From positions 310,001-374,000 of the forward strand of contig CAKSZL010000001.1 in assembly GCA_934525625.1 (NCBI GenBank): 64,000 bases of DNA, in the 5' to 3' direction. The position numbers and the translations under genes were made by a program. Of the stretch, positions 6,934 to 15,611 are shown piece by piece. The first letter of the stretch is position 1. Each line of letters begins with the position of its first letter. Source of the stretch: an uncultured Burkholderiaceae bacterium (GTDB lineage Bacteria; Pseudomonadota; Gammaproteobacteria; Burkholderiales; Burkholderiaceae_B). The notes under the pieces were generated by a model. That model saw only the letters and a list, made by a program, of their open reading frames with translations. It did not search any database and had not been told where the DNA came from.

Positions 6934-8727
6934 CTAGTGCTGCTTACGCCCGCGGCGGCGATACAGTACGCCGGCGAGAGCCATCAAAACCAGCACGGGC
7001 AAGCTGGCGTCCCTGGCCGATGCCGATACGGTGCAGCCACCGCCGCCGCCCGTGTATTCATCTTCGCCAGGGGTGGGTTCGTCCGGGGTGTCGCCAGGAG
7101 ACACGCAGGTATAGCTTTCGGGCAATTCCGGGTCGCCGGACTGGTAAACCGTTGCCTGCGGATGCGGGCAGATTGCGCGGTTGTACTTGAGCTGGCCGTC
7201 CACGGTCTTTTGCGCAAGAAGGCGATCGGGCGTTTTGCCTGCCTCTACCCATTCGATCAGCGGCGTCATGGCGTCGATTTCATCGGGGCCGTAACCACCG
7301 CTGCAATGCGCCACGCCCGGCACCATGTACATCCGGTAAAAATCCTGCACCTGCTCGACGCCGCCCATGCGATCGGCGACTTCAGCGTAGTAATCGGTGC
7401 CCATGATCGGGTTCAGCGCCGCATCGGCCAGGCCCCAGTACGTCAGGATCTTGCCGTTACGCGCCTTGAACGCCTCCAGCGTCGGCTTGGGGTTCCACAA
7501 ATCATTGATCATCGTCATCCGATCGGGGTCCGTATCGAAATCGAATGTTTTCCAGTCGTAGTCGGGGTCTTGCTCGGGCAAGAAGAACATGTATTTCATG
7601 TAGCTTTCACCGAACACCGTCAAGACGTTGGGAGAGCCGTCGGGATTGCGTATCCAGGTACGCGCGGTGCTTGCCTCTTCCATGCCCGGATATTGTGGAA
7701 AGTAGTTCCGGCCCTTGATCGTCGGCCCCTGCCGGATTTTAGCCAAGGCGGTGGTTTCCGCTTCGGTGAAACAGCTATCGTTGACTGCGCCGGTACAGCG
7801 CGGCAGATCTCGAACTGGGTCGAAGTCGCACTGGCTCGGGTCGGCCAGCAAGCCATCCACAACGCCGTCCTTGGCATCGCAACGAGCCAGCACCGCTTCG
7901 AAAACAGTGCCGAGCTTGGCGTGGGTCAAGGTAGGCGCGTCGTCCAGCGCCATCTGATTCGACAAGCCCTTCATCATCACGTCGCTCCAACGCAGGGTAG
8001 GCGCCGCGGCAGCGATTCCGTCGAAGTCATCCGGATATTTGGATGCCGCCATCATGCCCTGGCGGCCGCCGGTCGAGCATCCCTGCCAATAGCTGTATGA
8101 AGGCGGACGCGCGTAAAACGTGTCGATCAGTTGCTTCGCCAGGACGACCGTTTCATGCACCGCCCGATAACCGTGGTCTTCGACTTTGTTGATTTGCTGA
8201 TAGGCAAAAGTGCCCAGCGGCTCTTTGCTGGCCAAGTGTCCGGTGTCGGTTCGAGCGGTAGCGAAACCGGCGCGTAGCCCGGCGACGCGCCCTTCCACCT
8301 CGCCGGGGGCTTCGGCATCTTCCCCCGCGAAGCCGCCGTTACCGAACATGAACAGCCGGCCATTCCACTGCAGCGGCAGATTCACCTCGAACCCGATCTC
8401 GGCGGGAATATTGCCCTTGACTCGGCAATGAGCGGGGACACCTTCGTCGGCGGGTACGACTTCCGCCGTCATGGTGACGCCCCCCCCGGCCAACGCGGTC
8501 AACGCGGCGCAGTCCGTCATGGCGGCATGCGGCGTGCTGGTATAGTCGACCGCCGAGGTTGCCGCAAGCGAAAACCCATGGGTGTTGCCGCGGTTTGCAT
8601 GTGCCGTTGCACTAAGCACTGCGAATGACAGGGCCGACAACGTGATAACAACGCTGTGGGCGGCGAAACGTCGCTGGCGCGGAAAGCCCGACTGCTCAGT
8701 GATGCGATAACCTGGCTGTATTTGCAT
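6934..8727 (-). CDS. Exported tannase/feruloyl esterase family hydrolase with JDVT-CTERM sorting tail
   Basis: This 597 aa protein has an N-terminal signal peptide (residues about 18-45, cleaved near AHA). The alpha/beta hydrolase core has nucleophile S218 in GCSTGGRQG, D435 in WGLADAALNP and H474 in VPGVAHCSGG. C217 and C475 match the Cys-Ser/His-Cys disulfide linkage of tannases and MHETase. Such enzymes hydrolyse esters of gallate, ferulate or similar acids. The tail has a Gly-rich stretch with C565 (GGGGCTVSAS), the hydrophobic run SLPVLVLMALAGVLY and RRRGRK, a JDVT-CTERM domain (about 560-597). The ATG at 8727 follows AAGGGAAGGG; an upstream in-frame start eight codons earlier lacks one. 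It is followed by mrtJ. Probably surface-associated; it would feed phenolic acids to the Rieske enzymes (inference). Confidence 0.88.
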   Translation of the reverse strand: MQIQPGYRITEQSGFPRQRRFAAHSVVITLSALSFAVLSATAHANRGNTHGFSLAATSAVDYTSTPHAAMTDCAALTALAGGGVTMTAEVVPADEGVPAHCRVKGNIPAEIGFEVNLPLQWNGRLFMFGNGGFAGEDAEAPGEVEGRVAGLRAGFATARTDTGHLASKEPLGTFAYQQINKVEDHGYRAVHETVVLAKQLIDTFYARPPSYSYWQGCSTGGRQGMMAASKYPDDFDGIAAAAPTLRWSDVMMKGLSNQMALDDAPTLTHAKLGTVFEAVLARCDAKDGVVDGLLADPSQCDFDPVRDLPRCTGAVNDSCFTEAETTALAKIRQGPTIKGRNYFPQYPGMEEASTARTWIRNPDGSPNVLTVFGESYMKYMFFLPEQDPDYDWKTFDFDTDPDRMTMINDLWNPKPTLEAFKARNGKILTYWGLADAALNPIMGTDYYAEVADRMGGVEQVQDFYRMYMVPGVAHCSGGYGPDEIDAMTPLIEWVEAGKTPDRLLAQKTVDGQLKYNRAICPHPQATVYQSGDPELPESYTCVSPGDTPDEPTPGEDEYTGGGGGCTVSASARDASLPVLVLMALAGVLYRRRGRKQH

Positions 8728-8900
8728 AGTTCCCTTCCCTTGAAAGACCATTCATTGCCGCGTGCACGTGGATGTTCTTCACACATGTATAGGGAGTCTA
8801 TATTGCACGCAATGCTGAAAACAGGGGGTTAACACCAAGCTAATTTGCTTCCCGCATCGCTATCGCCTTCAGCCCAACAACCCTCCAAAAAATCGTTATT

Positions 8901-8938
8901 GGCGAGAAACCCGTCGAAAGCCGCGTGCGTTTCTCGCC
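8901..8938 (-). terminator. Long hairpin downstream of the binding-protein gene
   Basis: A 10-bp perfect stem GGCGAGAAAC / GTTTCTCGCC with an 18-nt loop lies 37 bp beyond the stop of the gene that ends at 8976. Read on the minus strand it is followed after about 8 nt by a TTTTTT run, so it plausibly ends that transcript. The remaining 8728-8900 bases should hold the tannase promoter; no clear boxes are assigned. Confidence 0.5.
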
Positions 8939-8975
8939 CTTCAGACCAACAGCGCCAGGCGCTTAAAGCACCAGC

Positions 8976-10121
8976 TTATTTATCCACCACCCAAGCACCA
9001 TTCTGTATCCGCACGATCACCCGAGCCCTGTCGTCCAGGCCCACGTGATCCTGCGCGGACATGTTGTAGACGCCTTGCGTACCGCTGAAGTCTTTCGTGG
9101 CTTCCAGCGCGTCGCGCAGGGCCTGGCGGAATTCGCGCGTGCCCGGCTTTGCGGATTTCAGCGCCGTGGGAATGGCGTGCTCCAGCAGCAGATAGCTGTC
9201 GTAGGCGTTCGAGATGAACGTCGTTACCGAGCCTTTGCCGTACGCTTGTTCATAGCGCGCACTGATGTCCATGGATACACGCCGCGAAGGGCTGTCGGGC
9301 AACTGCTCGGCCACCAGCAAGGGGCCCACGGGCAGGTAAGTGCCTTCGCAATCCTTGCCGCACACGCGCAGGAAGTCGTTGTTGGCCACGCCGTGCGTCT
9401 GGTAGATGCGGCCCGCGTAGCCGCGCTCCTTGAGCGCCTTCTGCGGCAACGCGGCCGGCGTGCCGGAGGCCGCGATCAGGATGGCGTCGGGCTGCGCCGC
9501 CGTCAGCTTGAGTATCTGTCCCGTCACGCTGGTATCGGTGCGCTGGTAGCGCTCGCTGGCAACCAGCTCCAGGCCGGCCTTCTCGGCCAGCGGCACCAGC
9601 GCGTTCCAATAGCCTTCGCCGGTCGCATCCGAAAAGCCGATATAGCCGATTTTCTTCATGCCGGTCTTCACCATGTGCTCCACGATGGCGTGCACCATCA
9701 TGCCGTCGTTCTGCACCGGCTTGAACACCCATTTCTTCTTGTCGTCCACTGGCTGCACGATGGCGGCGCCGGCCCCCATGGCCATCAGGGGCGTGCCCGT
9801 TTCGGCGGCTACTTCGGTAATGGCGATGGAGTTTGGCGTCGTCGTGGAGCCGATGATGGCATCGACCTTGTCGTCGCCCACCAGCTTGCGCGCGTTGCGC
9901 ACAGCGATAGTGGTGTCCGAGGCGTCGTCCAGCATCACGTATTGCACGCTGTGCTCCCCTATGTTCTTGGGCAGCAGCATGAGGGTGTTCTTCTCCACCT
10001 TGCCCAGCGAGGCGGCGGGCCCGGTCTCGGACACCGTAATGCCTATCTTGATCTGGGCGACGGCGCCTTGCGCCACGGCCATCAGGGTAGCGGCCGCCAC
10101 GGCGGCGAAAACTGGTTTCAT
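8976..10121 (-). CDS. LIV-type ABC transporter periplasmic binding protein
   Basis: This 381 aa protein has a signal peptide (MKPVFAAVAAATLMAVAQGAVA) and a type I periplasmic binding fold beginning QIKIGITVSETGPAAS. It resembles LivK-like proteins that bind aromatic acids. The ATG at 10121 has AGGAGACAACG in front; the longer frame upstream has no ribosome binding site. No permease or ATPase genes adjoin it, so it may share the LIV system at 631-4071 (inference). It follows the two Rieske genes at 10180-12335 in the same direction and is probably co-transcribed with them. Confidence 0.9.
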   Translation of the reverse strand: MKPVFAAVAAATLMAVAQGAVAQIKIGITVSETGPAASLGKVEKNTLMLLPKNIGEHSVQYVMLDDASDTTIAVRNARKLVGDDKVDAIIGSTTTPNSIAITEVAAETGTPLMAMGAGAAIVQPVDDKKKWVFKPVQNDGMMVHAIVEHMVKTGMKKIGYIGFSDATGEGYWNALVPLAEKAGLELVASERYQRTDTSVTGQILKLTAAQPDAILIAASGTPAALPQKALKERGYAGRIYQTHGVANNDFLRVCGKDCEGTYLPVGPLLVAEQLPDSPSRRVSMDISARYEQAYGKGSVTTFISNAYDSYLLLEHAIPTALKSAKPGTREFRQALRDALEATKDFSGTQGVYNMSAQDHVGLDDRARVIVRIQNGAWVVDK

Positions 10122-10179
10122 CGTTGTCTCCTGGTTTGTTTTGTGATGATTGGTGTTGATGCTGATGACGCGGCCATCG

Positions 10180-11244
10180 TCATGATCGGCAAGCCGCATC
10201 GGCGGTTTCTTGCTCGATCAATCGATCGAGTATGCGCCGGTAGCGCACCGGCCCCACGTCTATGGAAAGCAGCCTGGGCGTCAAAGGCGACGCGGCTCTG
10301 TCGATAGCGCGCTGCTGCGCGCGTATCATGGGCTCGTCCTGCTCGGCGAAGGCGTAGCGGCGCAGCTCGGTCAGCTTGCGGCCTATGGCTTCCTTCTCGG
10401 CTTCCGGGAATGGGAGGGGGTTTTGCCTGACGGCGGCGAAGTGGTACAGCGTGCTGCGCTCGGTTTGCGGCGTCAGCAGATGCACGCCGAAGATGCCCGT
10501 GCCCTGTTCGCGGGCGTCGCCCACCGCCTTGACGCCGGCATCGTTGAGCAAGTTACAGGGCGCCGTCCAGCGCATGGCCGCCCACAAATCCACGGGCCGG
10601 CCATCGCGGCGAAACAGCATGTCGAACAGCCCCGGCGGCGGCACGTCCGGCATGTAGCGGCTGACCGTCAGGCTTTCGCCTTGCTCCCGCACGTCTATCT
10701 GCGCCGCGACGGTCTGTTCGTTGCCCAGTATGCCGTCATGCAGGAACGAGACGTGGCTGAGATCCAGCAGGTTGTCCACCACCAAGCGGTAGTCGACGTC
10801 CATTTCCAGATAGTCGCGCGCGCTGGTGGCGCTCGGGTCGGCGTGATCCAGCAAAGAATAATCCGGTATGCGCGACAGGTCGGCCTCGCGCTCGCCGGGC
10901 CATACCCAGATGACGGTGTGCTTTTCCACTGCGGTAAAGCTTCTTACCCGCATGCCGGACGGAATGCGGCCGTCTCCGTGCGGGTTGCGCGTGCACTGGC
11001 CCGCGCCGTCGAACTCCAGGCCATGATACGAGCATTGCAAGGTGCGCCCGTTCTCGCAAAGCCGCCCCATGTGCAAGGGCGCGAAACGATGCGAACACTG
11101 GTCTTGCAAGGCCGCGACGGAACCGTCTTCCGTGCGCCACAACACTATTTCCTCGCCCAGAATGGTACGTCGCGCCAGCACGCCTGGCTTGAGGTCCTGC
11201 GCCCACATGGCGGCATACCATCCGTTGCGTACCCAAGAAGCCAT
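10180..11244 (-). CDS. Rieske [2Fe-2S] oxygenase, vanillate O-demethylase oxygenase (VanA) type
   Basis: This 354 aa protein has Rieske ligands C50-x-H52 and C71-x2-H74 (QCSHR ... CSYHG) and the catalytic iron motif D161-x2-H164-x4-H169 (DLSHVSFLH). Length and motif spacing match VanA-like demethylases and related monooxygenases. The start ATG at 11244 has AGGAGAGCAAG upstream; the much longer open frame is an artefact reaching into the next gene. It lies 41 bp after a second VanA-like gene and just upstream of a binding protein, under the divergent IclR gene. No reductase is seen nearby. Substrate unknown; methoxylated or carboxylated aromatics are plausible. Confidence 0.92.
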   Translation of the reverse strand: MASWVRNGWYAAMWAQDLKPGVLARRTILGEEIVLWRTEDGSVAALQDQCSHRFAPLHMGRLCENGRTLQCSYHGLEFDGAGQCTRNPHGDGRIPSGMRVRSFTAVEKHTVIWVWPGEREADLSRIPDYSLLDHADPSATSARDYLEMDVDYRLVVDNLLDLSHVSFLHDGILGNEQTVAAQIDVREQGESLTVSRYMPDVPPPGLFDMLFRRDGRPVDLWAAMRWTAPCNLLNDAGVKAVGDAREQGTGIFGVHLLTPQTERSTLYHFAAVRQNPLPFPEAEKEAIGRKLTELRRYAFAEQDEPMIRAQQRAIDRAASPLTPRLLSIDVGPVRYRRILDRLIEQETADAACRS

Positions 11245-11285
11245 CTTGCTCTCCTGCCTTGTTGGTCTGTTGCTGTCGCCGGCCG

Positions 11286-12335
11286 CTACGCCGCGGCCGC
11301 TTGTTCCTGCGCGGCCTGCTGTTCGCTGCGTATCATTTGCTGCAGCAGCGTGCGAAACTGCATCAAGGCGGCGTCGGCCACGATCGCCACCATCTGCCCC
11401 TCCGGCTGCGTATCGATGATGCGCTGCTGCGCTTCGATCATGCGCCTGTCTTCCTCGAAAGCCGTCACCACGCTGTCGTAGATGCTGTCGGTAACCGAGG
11501 CGTCGTCCAATGCGAAGTTGTGCGGCACCGCCCAGAAGTAATGCGTGGTGGCTTCCGTTTCGGGCGTCAGCGCCTGGCAACTGCGGAACTCCAAGGCCTG
11601 ATGACGCTTGCCTTCGCGCGCGCCCGTGCCCGTAGCCTGCACGCCCGAGTACATCAGCAATACGCCGGGCACCCAGAAGTCGTAGATGTACCAGCGGTCC
11701 ACCGCCCCCGGAAACTGGCCCACCTTTTGATGAAAGGGCGCGGGCGTGTCGCCGATGATCCAGCGCTCGACGTTCACGCCGCGCTCCATGCGGCGTATGG
11801 CGGGGCGCTGCTCTGCCAGCGCTTCGGTGCCGCCCAGCGTGCCGGGATGCACGTAGGTAAGGTGAGAGAAGTCCAGCAGGTTGTCGACGATGTGCAGGTA
11901 GTTGGCCTGATAGTGCATGTAGCCGGGCTTCATGCGCCATTCGGGGCTGTCCAGCGAGAACGTATCCGGGATCAGCGCGGAGTCGGCCTTGCCGGGGTCG
12001 CCCATCCATATCCATACCCAGCGCTTGCGCTGCACGGTGGGATAGCGGCGCACGCGCGCCTTTTCAGGTATCTGCGCCTGCCCCGGAATCTCCACGCATA
12101 TGCCTTGCGCATCGAATTTCAGCCCGTGGTACATGCAGCGGATGTAGTCGCCCTCCTGCCGCCCGAGCGACAGCGGCGCCCAGCGATGACAGCAGCGGTC
12201 TTCCAGCGCCACGACCTCGCCGCCCGGCGTCCGATAAAAACAGACGTCGCGCCCCAGCAGCTTGCGGCTTAGCAAGCGGCCGGTCTCGATCTCGTGATCC
12301 CAGGCCGCCACATACCAGCAGTCGTACAAGAACAT
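11286..12335 (-). CDS. Rieske [2Fe-2S] oxygenase, vanillate O-demethylase oxygenase (VanA) type
   Basis: This 349 aa protein has Rieske ligands C48-x-H50 and C67-x2-H70 and iron ligands D155-x2-H158-x4-H163 (DFSHLTYVH). The ATG at 12335 follows GGAGGCGGGT; the GTG four codons earlier is less likely. It is the first gene of an operon (this gene, second VanA-like gene, binding protein) and is transcribed away from an IclR regulator across a 141-bp gap with palindromes. The C-terminus is Ala/Gln-rich (QQAAQEQAAAA), a low-complexity tail of no known role. It is only moderately similar by eye to its neighbour, so the two probably act on different substrates or successive positions. Confidence 0.92.
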   Translation of the reverse strand: MFLYDCWYVAAWDHEIETGRLLSRKLLGRDVCFYRTPGGEVVALEDRCCHRWAPLSLGRQEGDYIRCMYHGLKFDAQGICVEIPGQAQIPEKARVRRYPTVQRKRWVWIWMGDPGKADSALIPDTFSLDSPEWRMKPGYMHYQANYLHIVDNLLDFSHLTYVHPGTLGGTEALAEQRPAIRRMERGVNVERWIIGDTPAPFHQKVGQFPGAVDRWYIYDFWVPGVLLMYSGVQATGTGAREGKRHQALEFRSCQALTPETEATTHYFWAVPHNFALDDASVTDSIYDSVVTAFEEDRRMIEAQQRIIDTQPEGQMVAIVADAALMQFRTLLQQMIRSEQQAAQEQAAAA

Positions 12336-12370
12336 ACCCGCCTCCACCCTTTGTTCATCCAGGTTTTTAC

Positions 12371-12414
12371 GTTAAACGCATTTAACATAGATATAAATTA
12401 AGCCCAATGCTTAA
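12371..12414. promoter_or_regulatory. Two palindromes, likely IclR-type operators
   Basis: Two inverted repeats lie between the divergent Rieske operon and the IclR gene: GTTAAA-CGCA-TTTAAC (12371-12386) and TTAAGC-CCAAT-GCTTAA (12398-12414). They sit in an AT-rich island within GC-rich DNA, where both promoters must lie. The adjacent IclR protein is the obvious candidate to bind them (inference). Confidence 0.55.
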
Positions 12415-12476
12415 CACTGTCAAGCTTATTTACTAGAATGGAGAAATCGCTTCACGTTGCACAACAGGAGACCGGG

Positions 12477-13322
12477 ATGCCCATCCCCAAAGCGCCGATC
12501 ACCGGACGGCTGCGCGCCACCCCGGCCCAGCCTTCAAGCCCGGCGCCCATAGCGCCCGAACAAGAAAACAAGCGCCAGAAAGGCATCGCCTCGGTCGAAA
12601 CCGCCATCGAGCTTCTGCGCATCATCGAAGCGGCGGGCCAACCCATCGCGCTCAAGGACATCGCCGCCGCCGCGGGGCAAAGCACGGCAGCCGCGCATCA
12701 CTACCTGGTCAGCCTGGTGCGCACCGGCCTGGTGCGCCAGCATCCGCTTACCAGCCAGTACGAGCTGGGCCAGTACGCGCTGCAACTCGGGCTTACCGCC
12801 TTGCGCGGCCTGGATCTGGTGGAGACCGCCGGCGAAGCCTTGCGCCAGTTGCGCGACCAAACCGGCGAAAGCTGCTTCTTTTCGGTCTGGGGCAGCCACG
12901 GCGCCACCATCGTCAAGTATCTGGAGGGATCGCATGCGGTAACGGTGGAAGTCCGGCTGGGCCTGGTGCTGCCGTTGCTGGGCTCAGCCACCGGCTCGGT
13001 ATTCCTGAGCTGGCTGCCCGACGCCACAACCAAGCCCACGCTGGAACAGGAAACCGGCGCACGCGCCGCCGGGCTGTCGAAGCAGATCGAGAAAGTGCGC
13101 GCGCAAGTGCGCAAGAACGGCATCGGCATCACGCAAGGCGGCCTGCTGCCGCGCATCGCCGCGCTGGCATGCCCGGTCTTTCGCCACGACGCCGAACTGG
13201 CCGGCGTGCTGACGGTACTGGGCTGGAACGACGAGCTGGATGTCTCCCTGGACGGCGAACCCGCGCGCATCCTGCGGCAACAGGCGCAGGACGTATCGGC
13301 AAGGTTGGGGTATTCGGCGTAA
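12477..13322 (+). CDS. IclR-family transcriptional regulator of the divergent Rieske operon
   Basis: This 281 aa protein has an N-terminal Pro-rich extension (about 35 residues), a winged helix-turn-helix (about residues 45-95, ALKDIAAAAGQSTAAAHHYL) and the C-terminal IclR effector domain with GLLPRIAALACPVF. The ATG at 12477 follows AGGAGACCGGG; an upstream in-frame ATG at 12438 would add 13 residues without a ribosome binding site. It is divergent from the two VanA-like genes, with palindromes in between, so it probably senses their aromatic substrate. It converges with the VOC gene. Confidence 0.9.
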   Translation: MPIPKAPITGRLRATPAQPSSPAPIAPEQENKRQKGIASVETAIELLRIIEAAGQPIALKDIAAAAGQSTAAAHHYLVSLVRTGLVRQHPLTSQYELGQYALQLGLTALRGLDLVETAGEALRQLRDQTGESCFFSVWGSHGATIVKYLEGSHAVTVEVRLGLVLPLLGSATGSVFLSWLPDATTKPTLEQETGARAAGLSKQIEKVRAQVRKNGIGITQGGLLPRIAALACPVFRHDAELAGVLTVLGWNDELDVSLDGEPARILRQQAQDVSARLGYSA

Positions 13323-13374
13323 GGCCTCTTGGGGGCAATTAAAAAGCAAGGCCTTCCGCCCCCTCGGGCAAGCC

Positions 13375-13974
13375 TTATTCGCCGCCGGGCGCCCACAGCT
13401 TGGTCTTGGCGTCTTTTTCGTACGCCAAGCCATCCGGGTAGCTGACCAGCTCCACGTGCATGCCCCAAGGCGACAGTATGTAGTTGATCGACTCGCCGGC
13501 GTTCGGCCCCTGCTCTATCTTGAACGGCCCCATGAAGGTCTTGAGCCCCGCCGCCTTGGCCTTGTCGACCGCGGCCTGTATGTCGGCAACGTAGATGCCC
13601 AGGTGATAGCCGCCGTAATCGCTGTTGCGCGGCATCTGCTTGTTCTGGTCGGGCGCGCTGTACTGAAACAGCTCTATGTTCGAGCCCTGGCCGCAACGCA
13701 TTCTTGCCGCCTGCTCCAGCACCGCGCGTGGATCGACGTTGACCAGGTCTTGCATGAACGTGCCTTCGTCGTCGCGGTAAGGGCCGAACCGCAATACCTC
13801 CACGCAGCCGAGCACGTCGCGGAAAAAGCCCACGCCTTGATCGAGGTTCGGTACGGTCAGGCCGATGTGATCCAGGCCGCGCACGCCGGGTATCGCTTTG
13901 CCTTCGTCCGCCAATGCGCTGGCGCTGGACAGGCACAACACGGCGCATGCGGCAGCCATCGAGATTTTCTTCAT
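13375..13974 (-). CDS. Periplasmic VOC (glyoxalase/extradiol dioxygenase fold) family protein
   Basis: This 199 aa protein has a clear signal peptide (MKKISMAAACAVLCLSSASALA) followed by a single VOC domain. The domain starts GLDHIGLTVPNLDQGVGFF near residue 34 with a candidate metal ligand His in LDHIGL. A second His lies in GGYHLGIYV and a Glu in HVELVSYPDG. VOC proteins are usually cytoplasmic isomerases, dioxygenases or lyases, so an exported one in an aromatic catabolism cluster is unusual. It may be a lactoylglutathione lyase-like or epimerase-like enzyme acting in the periplasm. No neighbour is tightly linked; the IclR gene converges on it. Confidence 0.82.
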   Translation of the reverse strand: MKKISMAAACAVLCLSSASALADEGKAIPGVRGLDHIGLTVPNLDQGVGFFRDVLGCVEVLRFGPYRDDEGTFMQDLVNVDPRAVLEQAARMRCGQGSNIELFQYSAPDQNKQMPRNSDYGGYHLGIYVADIQAAVDKAKAAGLKTFMGPFKIEQGPNAGESINYILSPWGMHVELVSYPDGLAYEKDAKTKLWAPGGE

Positions 13975-14112
13975 CAGGTCTCCTCCGGATGTTTAGCGGG
14001 TTTGCCTTTGCACTATAAACCCGGAGCGCGTGTCGGCGCCCCACGAGATTTCCAACGCCTGTGTATTTGACGCATGCCGTTTCCCGTTTATGCATCAACA
14101 AGCGCCAACGCG

Positions 14113-14499
14113 CTATTTGCGTTTCGGCTCCACCCCGATGCGCGGATCGCGGGCCGACACCAGCGCCGTGATCTGTTCCACAACGCCTTCGAACGCCGGG
14201 TGGTTTTGTGAAACGTACAGCCACTTGCCCAACACCTCGTGCGGCCGCAGCGCCGGAATCTGCGCCATCAGCGCTTCATGATGCTCGTGCGAAGTGCACA
14301 CCAGCAAACCGTTCCAGGGTTCGTCCTTGTCGGCGATGGCCAGGCACAGCCTGTCGTCCAGATAAGCGGTCTCGCAGCCGAACATGCGCGCGCCGACATA
14401 GCCCGGATCGTACTCGAACGCCTCGAAAATCCAACGCAAGGAATTGACGCGCCGTGCGGGCCTGGCTGATTCGAAGATGTCTTTGGAGGGTCTTGCCAC
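14113..14499 (-). CDS. Small conserved-looking protein, possibly TfoX/YjbR-like fold
   Basis: This roughly 128 aa protein starts at GTG 14499 (VARPSKDIFESARPARR). Features such as GARMFGCETAYLDDRLCLAIADK and ALRPHEVLGKWLYVSQ are reminiscent of TfoX N-terminal or YjbR/MmcQ-type small domains, but this is by-eye similarity only. There is no signal peptide or membrane segment. The frame stays open far upstream, over the start of a longer false ORF that would overlap the IclR gene. It starts 20 bp after the IclR stop in the same direction and could be co-transcribed. Function unknown. Confidence 0.6.
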   Translation of the reverse strand: MARPSKDIFESARPARRVNSLRWIFEAFEYDPGYVGARMFGCETAYLDDRLCLAIADKDEPWNGLLVCTSHEHHEALMAQIPALRPHEVLGKWLYVSQNHPAFEGVVEQITALVSARDPRIGVEPKRK

Positions 14500-14519
14500 T
14501 TTCTTACACAAGCACCGCG

Positions 14520-15332
14520 CTAGTCGCGCCCGCGGTTTCCGTTTTCGGCGGACCCCAGCTTCCGGGAAATCTGGCGGGCCGTCGCCAGGACGGCACGAGA
14601 CAGCGTGGCCTCCGCCTGGGGTGCCTTGGGGTCGAGCGTGGTCATGCTGACGCCGCCGCCCAATTCGCCCGCCGCGTTGAAAATGGGGCATGCAATCGCT
14701 AGAACATTGGGATGCAAGGCGCCCATTGAGCATGCGTAGCCCTGTTCCCGAATCGCCGCCAGCTCGTCCTGCAACTTGGCCAATTCCATGACGGGTGCGC
14801 CCACCGCGTCGGCATCCCCGTACAACGTTTGCACTTCTTGGGGCGGTAGCGCCGACAACATGGCCAGGCCTATCGCCGAAGCATGCGCGGGCGAACGGTC
14901 GCCGATTTCAAGATAATCGACTCCCCCTTCTTTGGCGGGAAGCCGGGAGACATAGACCACGTCGCGCTTGTCCAGGACAGCCAGGTGAATCGACGCGGAC
15001 GTGTCATTGCGCAGTTGTTCAAGCTCGACGCGCGCCACTTCCGGCAGGCCCAGGGATCGCAGGTACGAAAAGCCCAAGGTCAACACCTTGGCCGCCGGGC
15101 GGTAGTGGGGAACCTGATCGACGCGCTCTATATAGCCTTCCGATTCCAGGGTGTGGATCAACCTGAACGCCACCCCACGGGTCAGGCCGAGCTGGCGGCT
15201 GATTTCGGTGAGGGACAGCGGGGAACGGGCGTCCGCCAGCAGATGCAAAGCCCGCAACCCGCGCACCAAGGCAAGAGCCAAATAAATGTCGTTGGACTGG
15301 CTATTTTCTGACACGAGACCTTTGTCTTCCAT
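14520..15332 (-). CDS. IclR-family transcriptional regulator, divergent to the NitT/TauT-type binding protein gene
   Basis: This protein of about 270 aa has an IclR winged helix (LTEISRQLGLTRGVAFRLIHTL, about residues 40-62) and effector domain (HASAIGLAMLSALP, NVLAIACPIFNAAGE). I chose ATG 15332 because it places the helix-turn-helix at the usual distance. An upstream start near 15473 has a better ribosome binding site (GGGAGAGGTGG) and would add 47 residues, so the start is uncertain. It is divergent from the binding-protein/TauD operon, with two CTTAAAC-type inverted repeats between them. It probably controls that operon and itself. Confidence 0.85.
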   Translation of the reverse strand: MEDKGLVSENSQSNDIYLALALVRGLRALHLLADARSPLSLTEISRQLGLTRGVAFRLIHTLESEGYIERVDQVPHYRPAAKVLTLGFSYLRSLGLPEVARVELEQLRNDTSASIHLAVLDKRDVVYVSRLPAKEGGVDYLEIGDRSPAHASAIGLAMLSALPPQEVQTLYGDADAVGAPVMELAKLQDELAAIREQGYACSMGALHPNVLAIACPIFNAAGELGGGVSMTTLDPKAPQAEATLSRAVLATARQISRKLGSAENGNRGRD

Positions 15333-15487
15333 TCTGTTCGGTTGCGCTCGATTTTCGTCGGTCAATTCTACTTGATCGTTTACCCGGATTCCGAGGGGCG
15401 CTCGTCGCCTCCGCAGGCGCTTTTCCCAAGGCTCCGGCGCTATGAGAAAGCCGCTATTTTCCCTCATTTCCACCTCTCCCTCAAATT

Positions 15488-15568
15488 CTTAAACGTCGTT
15501 TTAATTATTGACACAGCCATAATCAGCCGCATAGAATCATCACGTAAATTTCTTAAACTCTGTTTAAG
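15488..15568. promoter_or_regulatory. Two CTTAAAC-N3-GTTTAAG-type operators between divergent genes
   Basis: CTTAAAC-TCT-GTTTAAG (15552-15568) is a perfect inverted repeat. CTTAAAC-GTC-GTTTTAA (15488-15504) is a near copy 64 bp away. They lie in an AT-rich stretch between the IclR gene and the binding-protein gene starting at 15612. The two-site layout suits a dimeric or tetrameric IclR protein. Confidence 0.6.
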
Positions 15569-15611
15569 TTTTTTTATAACATATTGTTTAATAACAAAAT
15601 TGGAGATAAGA

